The translations under genes and the position numbers were made by a program. From Cherax quadricarinatus (taxonomy: Eukaryota; Arthropoda; Malacostraca; Decapoda; Parastacidae): 64,000 bases of DNA. Under the pieces are notes generated by a model. That model worked only from the letters and a program-made list of their open reading frames with translations. It did no database searches and had not been told where the DNA came from. Shown here piece after piece: positions 11,206 to 24,031 of the stretch (positions are counted from its first letter, which is position 1; every line of letters starts with the position of its first letter). The DNA is taken from assembly GCF_038502225.1 (NCBI RefSeq), contig NW_027195257.1, positions 95,001-159,000 of the forward strand, written 5' to 3'.

Positions 11206-14200
11206 CTAGACAACTGTTGTCTGGAACAACAGTAGTCTGGTACAGTAGTTGTCTGGTACAAGAGTTGTCTGGTACAACTGTTGTCTGGTACAACTGTTGT
11301 CTAGTACAACAGTAGTATGGTACAGTAGTTATCTGGTACAATAGTTGTCTGGTACAACTGTTGTCAGGTATAACTGTTGTCTGGTACAACAGTAGTCTGG
11401 AACAGTACTTGTCTGGAACAATAATTGTCAGGTACAACTCTTGTCTGGTACAATTGTTGTCTGGTACAGTAGTTGTCTGGTACAACTGCTGTCTGGTACA
11501 GTGGTTGTCTGGTACAACTGCTGTCTGGTACAGTGGCTGTCTGGTACAACTGTTGTCTGGCACAATGGTTGCCTGTTACAACAGTTGTCTGGTACATCTC
11601 TTGTCTGGCACAACAGTTGTCTGGTACAACTGTTGCCTGGTACAACTGTTGACTGGTACAACTGCTGTATGGTACAATAGTTGTCTGGTACAATAGATGT
11701 CTGGTACAACTGTTGTCTGGTACAACAGTTGTCTGGTACAACTGTTGCCTGGTATAACTGTTGACTGGTACAACTGCTGTATGGTACAATAGTTGTCTGG
11801 TACAGTAGTTGTCTAGTACAGTAGTTGCCTGGTACAAAAGTTGTCTGGTACAGCTTTTGTCTGGTACAACTGTTGTCTGGCACAGAGGATATCAGGTGCA
11901 ATAGTTGTCTCGTAGAGTAGTTGTCTGGTACAACTGTTGTCTGGTACAACAGTTGTCTGGTACAACAGTTCTCTGGTACAACAATTCCCAGGTACAACAT
12001 TTGTCTGATACAGCTGTTGTCTGGTACAACAGTGGTCTAGTACAACAGTTGTCTGGTACAACTGTTGTGTTGTATAACAGTTATCATGCACAACAGTCGT
12101 CTGGTACAACAGTTGTCTGGTACAACAGTTGTCTGGTACAACAGTTGTCTGGTACAACAGTCGTCTGGTACAACAGTTGTCTGGTACAACAGTTGTCTGG
12201 TACAACAGTTGTCTGGTACAACAGTTGTCTGGTACAACAGTTGTCTGGTACAACAGCTGTCAGGTACAACAGTTGTCTGGTACAATTCTTGTTTGATACA
12301 ACAGTTGCCTGGTACAACAGTTGTCCGGTACAACAGTTGTCTGGTACAACAGTTGTCTGGTACAACAGTTGTCTGGTACAACAGTTGTCTGGTACAACAG
12401 GTGTCTGATACAACAGTTGTCTGGTACAACAGTTGTCTGGTACAAATGTTGCTTGGTACAACAGTTTTGAGGTACAACAGTTCCCTGGTACATCTTTTCT
12501 CTGGTACAATTGTTGTCTGGCACAACTGTTGTCTGGTACAAATGTTGCTTGGTAAAACAGCTATGAGGTACAACTGTTGTTTGGTACAACTGTTGTCTTG
12601 CAGAACTGTTGTCTGGTACAACAGTTGTCTGGTACAACTGTTGTCTGGTACAACTGTTGTCTGGTACAAAAGTTGTCTGTTACAACAGTTGTTTGGTACA
12701 TCTCTTGTCTGGCACAATAGTTGTCTGGTACAACTGTTGTCTGGTACAACTGTTGACTGGTACAACTGTTGTCTGGTACAATAGTTGTCTGGTACAGTAG
12801 TTGTCTGGTACAGTAATTGCCTGGTACAAACGTTGTCTGGTACAACAGTTGTCTGGTACAACAGTTGTCTGGTACAACAGTTGTCTGGTACAACAGTTGT
12901 CTGATACAACAGTTGTCTGGTACAACAGTTGTATCACAGTGGATATCAGGTGCAATAGTTGTCTCGTACAGTAGTTGTCTGGTACAATAGTTGTTTGGTA
13001 CAACTGTCGTCTGGTACAACAGTTGTCTGGTACAACAGTTATCTGGTACAACAGTTCTCAGGTACAACAGTTGTCTGATACAGCTGTTATCTGGCACAAC
13101 AGTTGTCTGGTACAACAGTTGTCTGGCACAACAGTGGTCTGGCACAACAGTTGTGTTGTACTACAGTTGTCTGGTACAATTCTTGTCTGGTACAACAGTT
13201 ATATGGTACAATTCCTGTCTGAAACAACAGTTGCCTGGTACAACAGTTGTGCTGTACAACAGTTGTCTGGTACAACAGTTGTGTTGTACAACAGTTGTCT
13301 GGCGCAAAAGTTGTCTGGTACAGCAGTTGCTCGGCACAACAGCTGTCTGGTACAATAGTTGTCTGGTAGAACTCTTGTCTGATACAACAGTTGTCTGGTA
13401 CAACAGTTGTCTGATAAAACAGTTGTCTGGTACAACTATTGGCTGGTACAACTGTTGACTGGTACAACTGTTGTCTGGTACAATAGTTGTCTGGTACTGT
13501 AGTTGTCTGGTACAGCAATTGCCTGGTACAAAAGTGGTCTGGTAAAACTGTTGTCTGGTACAACTGTTGTCTGGCACAGTGAATATCAGGTGCAATAGTT
13601 GTCTACTACAGTAGTTGTCTGGTACAACTGTTGTCTGGTACAACAGTTGTCTGGTACAACAGTTGTCTGGTACAACTGTTGTCAGGTACAACAGTTGTCT
13701 GGTACAACTGTTGTCTGGCACTGTGAATATCAGGTGCAATAGTTGTCTCATACAATAGTTATCTGGTACAACTGTTGTCTGGTACAAAAGTTGTCTGGTA
13801 CAACAGTTGTCTGGTACAACTGTTGTCAGGTACAACAGTTGTCTGGTACAACTGTTGTCTGGTACAACAGTTGTCTGGTAGAATTGTTGTCTGGTACAAA
13901 AGTTGTCTGGTACAGCAGTTGTCTGGTACAACTGTTGTCTGGTACAACAGTTGTCTGGTACAACAGTTGTCTGGTACAACTGTTGTCTGGTACAACTGTT
14001 GTCTAGTACAACTGTTGTCTGGTACAACAGTTGTCTGGTACAACTGTTGTCAGGTACAACAGTTGTCTGGTACAACTGTTGTCTGGTACAACAGTTGTCT
14101 GGTAGAACTGTTGTCTGGTACAATAGTTGTCTGGTACAGCAGTTGTCTGGTACAACTGTTGTCTGGTACAACAGTTGTCTGGTACAACAGTTGTCTGGTA

Positions 14201-15926
14201 CAACTGTTGTCTGGTACAACTGTTGTCTAGTACAACTGTTGTCTGGTGCAACAGTTGTCTGGTACAACTGTTGTCTGGTACAATTGTTGTCTGGTACAAC
14301 TGTTGTCTGGTACAACTGTTGTCTGGTACAATAGTTGTCTGTTACAACAGTTATCTGGTACACCAGTTGTCTGGTACAACTGTTGTCTGGTACAACAGTT
14401 GTCTGGTACAACAGTTGTCTGTTACAACAGTTGTCTATTACACCAGTTGTCTGGTACAACTGTTGTCTGGTACAACAGTTGTCTGGTACAACAGTTGTCT
14501 GTTACAACAGTTGTCTCTTACACCAGTTGTCTGGTACAACTGTTGTCTGGTACAACAGTTGTCTGGTATACCAGTTGTCTGGTACAACTGTTGTACCAGA
14601 CAACAGTTGTCTGGTACAACAGTTGTCTGGTACAACAGTTGTCTGGTACAACTGTTGTCTGGTACAACAGTGGTCTGGTACAACTGTTGTCTGGTACAAC
14701 TGTTGTCTAGTACAATTGTTGTCTGGTGCAACAGTTGTCTGGTGCAACAGTTGTCTGGTACAACTGTTGTCTGGTACAACTGTTGTCTGGTACAACTGTT
14801 GTCTGGTACAACTGTTGTCTGGTACAACTGTTGTCTGGTACAACTGTTGTCTGGTACAACTGTTGTCTGGTACAACAGTTGTCTGGTGCAACAGTTGTCT
14901 GGTACAACTGTTGTCTGGTACAACTGTTGTCTGGTACAACTGTTGTCTGGTACAACTGTTGTCTGGTACAACTGTTGTCTGGTACAACTGTTGTCTGGTA
15001 CAACTGTTGTCTGGTACAACAGTTGTCTGGTAGAACTGTTGTCTGGTACAATAGTTGTCTGGTACAGCAGTTGTCTGGTACAACTGTTGTCTGGTACAAC
15101 AGTTGTCTGGTACAACAGTTGTCTGGTACAACTGTTGTCTGGTACAACTGTTGTCTAGTACAACTGTTGTCTGGTGCAACAGTTGTCTGGTACAACTGTT
15201 GTCTGGTACAACTGTTGTCTGGTACAACTGTTGTCTGGTACAACTGTTGTCTGGTACAACAGTTGTCTGTTACAACAGTTATCTGGTACACCAGTTGTCT
15301 GGTACAACTGTTGTCTGGTACAACAGTTGTCTGGTACAACAGTTGTCTGTTACAACAGTTGTCTATTACACCAGTTGTCTGGTACAACTGTTGTCTGGTA
15401 CAACAGTTGTCTGGTACAACAGTTGTCTGTTACAACAGTTGTCTCTTACACCAGTTGTCTGGTACAACTGTTGTCTGGTACAACAGTTGTCTGGTATACC
15501 AGTTGTCTGGTACAACTGTTGTCTGGTACAACAGTTGTCTGGTACAACAGTTGTCTGGTACAACAGTTGTCTGGTACAACTGTTGTCTGGTACAACAGTG
15601 GTCTGGTACAACTGTTGTCTGGTACAACTGTTGTCTAGTACAATTGTTGTCTGGTGCAACAGTTGTCTGGTGCAACAGTTGTCTGGTACAACTGTTGTCT
15701 GGTACAACTGTTGTCTGGTACAACTGTTGTCTGGTACAACTGTTGTCTGGTACAACTGTTGTCTGGTACAACTGTTGTCTGGTACAACTGTTGTCTGGTA
15801 CAACAGTTGTCTGGTGCAACAGTTGTCTGGTACAACTGTTGTCTGGTACAACTGTTGTCTGGTACAACTGTTGTCTGGTACAACTGTTGTCTGGTACAAC
15901 TGTTGTCTGGTACAACAGTTGTCTGG
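11206..15926. repeat. 16 bp quasi-palindromic satellite
   Basis: About 295 head-to-tail units of CTGGTACAACAGTTGT or its sister CTGGTACAACTGTTGT. The inner ACAAC(A/T)GTTGT is palindromic except at the centre, so the two unit types differ mainly by central-base orientation. Early units (to about 13500) are diverged, later ones nearly identical. A block of 928 bp (58 units) is repeated, with 14127-14860 matching 15055-15790. The unit lacks stops in most frames on both strands, so long meaningless open frames (up to over 400 codons) cover it; none is a gene. Confidence 0.95.
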
Positions 15927-16322
15927 GATTCTCTTACCTGAAGTATTTTTTTGTTTGTTTAACATGTAATATATCAGTATTTGCACGTCTAAGCCGGGAT
16001 AAAAAAATCAATATTAATTTCTATAGGTTAGATTAGGGCAAATTTATATCAGCTTATCATGTTTACGCATAATTAAGCATCTATATAGAAATTATTTACG
16101 TGTGTGTACGTCTGGCAGTGGGGATGTTGCGGATGGAAAGGTACGAAATCGACTTCGGTTAAATAATTGTTATCCACACGACCGTTTTTTTCTTTGCCGA
16201 ATTACCGCATGAGAAGACCCAGGCCACGACCCGTCCTGGCGAACCTACCTGTCGTCTGTATCTGCTTATTGTTTTGGGTGGAGAACGGGTTGCAAGCTTC
16301 AGGAGACGTGGGTAATGCTTAC
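15927..16322. other. Intron/3' flank of lipase exon f, nothing recognised
   Basis: AT-rich sequence between the satellite and the lipase exon. No further lipase exon was found here. Confidence 0.5.
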
Positions 16323-16481
16323 CTTATCCAGGTAGTTGGAGTTAGGTCCGCCGCCGATAAAGTACATAAGGATACACAGGAAGCTGGTGAGGGATTTGGG
16401 TTCACACATGTCTGAAGCCTTCTTGGAGTTCTCTTGCGTGAGGCGGAAGATCTCCATGATGCCGTGTTTACGGAGCTCTTT
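16323..16481 (-). CDS. Acid lipase, exon f (cap region); last exon found in window
   Basis: The 159 bp exon (53 codons, phase 0 at both ends) starts after a TTGTAAATTGCAG acceptor and ends at GATAAG|GTAAGC. It is rich in charged and Cys residues (KELRKHGIMEIF, a Cys-containing middle, IGGGPNSNYLDK), as expected of the lipase cap domain. The reading frame and splice phases join it to exon e across a roughly 9.6 kb intron holding a LINE, an RTE-like element, hammerhead-like repeats and a PLE. I found no exon coding for the following 'HTPAG', catalytic Asp or catalytic His segments between 1 and 16322, so the 3' end probably lies beyond position 1. The gene therefore spans more than 27 kb. Confidence 0.85.
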
Positions 16482-16689
16482 CTGCAATTTACAACACGGG
16501 AGCCTCAGGGATGGTCAGAGAGCCGAATTATTTTAAATAAATGTGCAGAACACTTAATCTGTATTCATGCTACGGACTACAAACATTACGTGGAGTAGGC
16601 TTAAACCAATGACCAACATAGTCAGGTCAGATAACATCCGCTTAAAGAGCATGGCATCAGACTTATAAGCACAATTTAGTCAGGTCCAG

Positions 16690-19200
16690 CTCACACTCAC
16701 CCACACCCACACATGTATTTATCCAACCTATTTTTAAAACTACACAAGGTCTTAACCTCTATGACGGTACTCGGGAGTTTGTTCCACTCATCCACAACTC
16801 TGTTACCAAACCAGTGCTTTCCTATATCCTTCCTGAATCCGAATTTTTTCAACTTAAAACATTTGCTTCGATTCCTTTCTTGGCTAAATATTTTTAGCAC
16901 GCTATATACATCCCCTTTATTCATTCTTGTTTTCCATTTATACACCTCAGTCATATCCCCCCTAATTTTACGCCTTTCCAGAGAGTACAGATTCAGGGCC
17001 CTCAGTCTATGCTCATAGGGAAGATTTCTGATACATGGGATCAAATTAGTCATCCTCCTTTGTACGTTTTCCATTGCATTTATATCCATTGTGTAATACG
17101 GAGACAAAAACTGCGCAGCATAATCTAAATGAGGCATAACCAAAGACTCCTATTATTTATGCTCCTTGATATTAAGCCAAGGATTCTGTTCGCTTTCTTG
17201 CGAACACTTATCACTGGTGTCTTAGTTTCAGGTTACTGCTAACCAAAACTCCCAAATCTTTTTCGCAATCAGTAATATTAAGCTCTACATTATTTAGTTT
17301 ATATGTGGCATGGTTAATTTCTTGTCCAATGTTTAGAACCTTGCATTTGTCTACATTAAACTGCATCTGCTACTTCTCCGACCACTGCATCAGTCTATTC
17401 ATATCTTCTTGGAATGCTCTAATGTCCTCATTAGAACGAATTAGGCGACTTATTTTGGTGTTATCAGCAAACTTGCTTATGTCGCTATTTATTCCCTCAT
17501 CAGTGTCGTTTATATAAATTGTGAATAACAAAGGATTCAACACTGACCCCTGTGGAACACCACTTGTGACGCTCCCCCACTCTGATTTCTCCCCAGTGAT
17601 GCAAACTCTCTGTTACCTATCTGTCAACCACGCCTCTACCCAGGAAAATATTTCTCCTCCTGTTCTGTGTGCTTTAATTTTCATCAATAGCCTCTGATGT
17701 GGAACTCTATCAAAAGTCTTATTAAAGTCCATATACACAATATCGTATTCATTACCATGATCTACCTCTTCAAATAACTTGGTGAAAAAAAGTTAGCAAA
17801 TTCTTAAGGCAGGAACGCACCTTTGTAAAACCGTGCAGAGATTCATTAAACATTTTATGCTTTTCAAGATGGCTTCGAATTGCCTCGGCAATTATTGATT
17901 CATAGTTCTAAGCTAAGGACCTGTCACCTGCTTTGTAAATAGGTATTTCGTTTGCCATTTTCCACTTGTCTGGTACTATGCTAGTTTGTAGTGATAAGTT
18001 GAAAAGACTAGCCAGAGGTTTGCTAAGCTCATCTTTATATTCCTTTAAAACCCTTGCAAACAGTTCATCAGGGTCTCGGGATTTGTTCAGTTTTAATTTC
18101 TTGATTTGTCAGAAGACCATGTCACTTGTTAATCAAATCGTGCATAGTTTGTTATATCATCCTGTTCTACATAACTTATTATTTCTGGAGTGTCGTTAGT
18201 ATCTTCCTACGTAAAAACTGAGAGGAAGTAAGAGTTAAAAATTTCACACATTTCCTTATCACTGTCAGTGGTCTGACCTGAGTTACTTTTGTCCCTAATC
18301 TTGCTTCTATATACCTGAAAGAAGCCTTTTGTTTTATTCGTCGAATCCCTTGCCACTTTAGCCTCATAATCTCTTTTAGCTTTTCTCATTCCCTTTTTTT
18401 TTATTTCTCTCTTTAATTTAATATATTAATTTCTTAACTGCCCATCCTCTCTTTTGATACACCTATATATGCCTCTTTTTAGACCAATGAGATGTTTTAA
18501 TCTGTTGTATATCCACTTGGGATAATTTTTGGTTGATCTAATTGCCCTACTTGGAACATAAGTTGTCTGGGTAGCTAGAGCAATGCTCTGAAAAACGTCA
18601 TATTGGCAACAAACACCATCTACCTGACCCATTGTCAGGTCGTTCCAATTTAGCTCACCCAGGTAATTTCTCAGTCCCATGAAACCTACCAAGTGGAAGT
18701 CTGGGACAGAGACTTAATTGCAGTTATTTGGGAAATTCCATGATATATTGAATCTAAGTGATTTGTGATCGCTTTCCCCAGTCTCATCATTAACCTAAAG
18801 ATTATTAAGTAGTGATTCTTTGTTGGCAAGAACCAAGTCAAGAAGATTGTTTTCTCTAGTTGGTTCTGTCACAAACTGTTTTAAAAAGCAATCCTCAATC
18901 GTATCACGAAAGTTGCTAGACTTGAGATTTACTGTCATATTGTTCCAATCAATTTGTCTAAAGTTAAAATTACCCATTATCACGACATTTTCATTTCTAA
19001 ATGCCTTATGAATTTTGTTCCATAGTAGCTTTCTGTACTCGCTATCATGAATTGGGAGCTTATAAATCACACCCAAAATTAATTTGTCATGATCCTCGAG
19101 AAACTGTACCAAACACATTCTGTCTGATGCTTCTGTCTGATCTAATACAACAATTTAAATTATCTCTGACATACATCGCCACTCCACCACCCTCCTATGA
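16690..19200 (-). pseudogene. CR1/L2-like LINE ORF2: endonuclease and reverse transcriptase, decayed
   Basis: Minus-strand pieces in order. Endonuclease, 19118-18795, with GVIYKLPIHDSEYR, VIMGNFNFRQIDW and LLDLVLANKE (APE type). Linker, 18692-18207. RT palm near 17600-17440, reading SGVPQGSVLNPLLF and then FADNTKISRL (the second catalytic Asp of FADD is Asn). C-terminal region, 17143-16697, with MPHLDYAAQF...NVQRRMTNLI and a long basic tail. Several stops and frame changes lie between the pieces, so ORF2 is dead. Together with the esterase ORF upstream it forms one near full-length element of about 3.6 kb inside the lipase intron. Confidence 0.8.
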
Positions 19201-19575
19201 GGAATAGTTTGTAGGCTTGTATGTGGTATTCAAATGGTATTTCTCTATATTTCAGGTTGAACAGATTTCTGTTATAGCAATAATATCTATATTACTTGCA
19301 CATGCAAGTAATCTTATCTCATCTGTCTTACTTCTTAAGGTTTACTATTAGTATAGTAACTATTACTATTAGTACAGTAAACCTTAAGGGAGCTAGTCAC
19401 TCTCTGCCCTCTACTGTCACTCTTTGTTGATTAATTGCTTTGCCCTTACAAGCAGCTTTATTTTGAATATTGTCTATGAAACATATCCCTGAGGTATCAT
19501 GGTAATATCTGCTGTTTTTCAAACCTTGACTGCAGCTTGATTGTTTCCCACACACACCCATACCTCTATAATCTA

Positions 19576-20303
19576 TCAGTTTGAAGTCCTAGACAAGTCA
19601 GCAATAGTCCCCTCAATCGAGTTGGCTAATGCAACCATTGTGACCCCTGAGAGGTGTACCCCATCCCTTGTATATATATCACGTTTGCCATAAAATTTGT
19701 CCCAGTTATTAATGAATTGGATTTCAAATACCCTGCAGTACCTGTCTAGCCAGCAATTTACACCAATTTCCCTAGACGTCCATTCACTGCCCACCCCTTT
19801 CTAGGCAAGATGCTACATATGACTGGGACCCCTCTCTTAGACCTAATTACATCTATGGCTGAGTTGTACTTATCGAGCAGCTCTTGTTCCCTGCCCTTCC
19901 CTATGTCATTTCCACCAGCACTAAGACAGATGATGTGCTTGTTCCCATTACTTGTCATAGTATTATCCAACATGTTGACTATGTCATCAACACCAGCTCT
20001 TGGGAAGCACACTCTCTATCTAATGTTCCTATCTCTGTTACGGAAAGCACGGTCCATATATCTTACCTGTGAGTCGCCCATCCTAATCTTGATACATCTA
20101 CTTTTAGTGAATACCACATTCCACTTAAAGTTGTTGCCACTCTTCAACTCACTGTTGGTAACCTTTTCCTTCACACAGACTCCACCATTCACACACACAC
20201 TCTCATCTAGGCGAATTTCCCGCCTCATATTTTCCTCTTGGAGAAGTAGAACCTTCTCCTTCAACACTTTAACCTAAGATTCCAAAACACTACAACAAGT
20301 CAT
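19576..20303 (-). pseudogene. LINE ORF1: coiled coil plus GDSL/SGNH esterase domain
   Basis: The minus-strand frame starts near ATG 20303 with a heptad-like Leu/Glu stretch (VLKEKVLLLQEEN) and continues into an SGNH hydrolase. 20012-19758 contains HIICLSAGGNDIGKG (block III-like GGND) and VPVICSILPRKG. 19794-19576 contains FINNWDKFYGKRD and RDGVHL, the block with the catalytic Asp and His. CR1/L2-group LINEs are known to carry such an esterase in ORF1. An early in-frame stop and frame changes show it is inactive. It is followed on the same strand by the endonuclease/RT ORF2. Confidence 0.75.
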
Positions 20304-20387
20304 GGTGCTCTTAACACTCTACACTAGTCCCCCAGACAGCTAGGACAGGATGACCTTTCGTGACTACTGACTTCAGCATACTGACCA

Positions 20388-22390
<2,003 letters not shown>

Positions 22391-22539
22391 AAACATATGT
22401 CGTGTGCCAGATAGGTAAAATTGGTCAATTACCAAAAACTCATTTTAAATTAAGTTCTTTCTAAAGTTTTCCATTATACGTTTAAACATAAAAACATACA
22501 AGAAGAACCTTAGAAAACTTACGTAACCTTATTATAACT

Positions 22540-22910
22540 TGCACAATTGGTTCAAAGAACAGATAAGTTGATAAATTAGACACATGTGCAACAGTTGGTT
22601 ATCTTTAAAGAGGAAACGTTTCGCCACACAGTGGCTTTATTAGTCCATACAAAGGATAACGGTGAAGAACGGGAGGAGTTTGAGGTAATCAGTCCCTCAG
22701 CCTTGAAAAGAATACAGCATATGTTCGAAGTAGTGACTTCTATACTGTAGGCACGTGAGGTGTAGCAGTCATAGGTGGTATCACATTTGACAAATCCAAA
22801 CGTGAAAGTAGGTCATGTCTAAAGGTTAGGCAAGTGAAGACTTCCTGTATTAAGATCCCAAGATGTTCCTGTGTCTGACAGGAATCTAGATAAATGGTTC
22901 AGAGACGTGT
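22540..22910 (-). mobile_element. Hammerhead-bearing repeat (retrozyme/PLE-end-like), minus copy
   Basis: A repeat unit of about 365 bp. On the minus strand it runs from GAACCATTTATC, through CCTGTCAGACACAGGAAC, to the hammerhead-like segment and then GTTGCACATGTGTCTAATTTATC. It is the diverged relative of the unit at 50086-50475. Confidence 0.6.
22612..22646 (-). ncRNA. Hammerhead-like motif, decayed core
   Basis: Minus strand: GGA (22646-22644), core CTAATAA (22643-22637; canonical G5 and G8 both changed to A), stem II GCCAC/GTGGC, GAA, ACGT, T, TCC (22614-22612). The stems and the self-complementary ACGT are kept, but loss of G5 and G8 predicts no cleavage. Confidence 0.5.
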
Positions 22911-23070
22911 TGCAAATGTGTCTAATTTATCAATTTGTGTTGCACATGTGTCGAATTTATCAACTTGTCGGTTCTCTGAACTATTTATCCACATTCCTGT
23001 CAGACACAGGAACATCTTGGAATCTTAATAACCAAGTGTTGCACATGTGTCTAATTTTATCAATATAATT
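22911..23070 (+). repeat. Partial copies of the same hammerhead-family repeat end
   Basis: GTTGCACATGTGTCTAATTTATCAA occurs three times, with GGTTCTCTGAACTATTTATCC and CCTGTCAGACACAGG between, in opposite orientation to 22540-22910. No ribozyme core is present in this part. Confidence 0.6.
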
Positions 23071-23265
23071 TAGCCTAATCCAACTAAATATATTTTAGAT
23101 AAGTTTACAATAATTTAATAATAAACATACAATGAAATATATTTTTTTTCGGTAGGTTCACAATGATTTATGCGAAATTATTGCAAACACAAATTATCGC
23201 TTGCCCTATTCGGCAAGAAGAAAGTTGCTATTTAAGCCAAAATCGAAAGTTTTACCTATTCGGCA

Positions 23266-23268
<3 letters not shown>

Positions 23269-23360
<92 letters not shown>
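23269..23360. repeat. (TA)n microsatellite
   Basis: About 92 bp of TA with one interruption (TG near 23341), directly abutting the tRNA-like hairpin element. Confidence 0.95.
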
Positions 23361-23505
23361 ACATTGTATCTACGTCCACAGCAGGACTCGCTTAGCTTCG
23401 GCTAAGCACCCATACTTATCTTGGGTCTAGCTCATCGGTAAAGTACTGTGGACTCTGATACAGAGTTAGCAGGTTCGAGTCCTGCTGTGGACGTAGAGAC
23501 AATGT
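23361..23505 (+). mobile_element. tRNA-like element with 30 bp terminal inverted repeats
   Basis: The arms 23361-23390 and 23476-23505 are reverse complements with about two mismatches. Inside, a tRNA-like segment has an A box GTCTAGCTCATCGGTAAAG (about 23427), an anticodon-arm-like GGACTCTGATACAGAG and a B box AGGTTCGAGTCCTG. The B box lies in the right arm, so the left arm is its complement. TA repeats flank both sides. A Pol III-transcribed SINE that gained a foldback structure is one reading; a true tRNA gene is unlikely. Confidence 0.6.
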
Positions 23506-23540
23506 TTGTAAATAATTTCGCCTCTTTGCGAATTGTTAAG

Positions 23541-23765
<225 letters not shown>

Positions 23766-24031
23766 GCAATAAGATCACAGTAAACAGGTGATTTCAGAAT
23801 ATGCAAAACAACCACTCTGAAAGAATAGAGAAATTCCAAGCGCTTTCGTGACTACTCACATTATCAAGGAACTATGAAAGTAAAGCATCCAAGGAAGCTA
23901 TATAAGGGGTCTGGCCAGCACTTCACTATCAGATCCCACAACGGTTAAACACCTGACGCGCGCCGACCCAACTTGGATAGGTCCTTTGCACAACTCACCC
24001 ACAAACTATTCTACCCAAGAAAATTTAAAAA
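23766..24031 (-). repeat. PLE family 1, left terminal inverted arm
   Basis: Reverse complement of 25734-25968. It includes the hammerhead-like motif, the CCTTATATAGCTTCC TATA-like block and the sequence TTTCTTGGGTAGAATAG. This inverted arm next to a 5'-truncated coding part is the arrangement typical of Penelope-like elements. Confidence 0.8.
23833..23874 (-). ncRNA. Hammerhead-like motif, U3/A8 variant (PLE family 1, left arm)
   Basis: Minus strand: stem I AGTTCC (23874-23869), core TTGATAA (23868-23862), one extra T, stem II GTGA-GTAG-TCAC (23860-23849), GAA (23848-23846), self-complementary AGCGCT (23845-23840), T17 (23839), stem I partner GGAATT (23838-23833). Stem I pairs over 6 bp with one G-U. 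Core positions 3 and 8 are U and A in place of C and G. Confidence 0.55.

Noticed and set aside
11186..16036. Many long open frames on both strands (up to over 400 codons, repetitive Val/Tyr/Cys/Leu or Thr/Gln/Asn-rich)
   Set aside because: They are translations of the 16 bp satellite, which lacks stops in most frames; they overlap each other in several frames with no codon bias or start context.
22612..22646. Active hammerhead
   Set aside because: Both G5 and G8 of the core are changed to A without a compensating change, so it is kept only as a decayed relative.
23419..23490. Functional tRNA gene
   Set aside because: A and B boxes are present, but the acceptor stem pairs with the left inverted arm rather than within a cloverleaf; an element is more likely.
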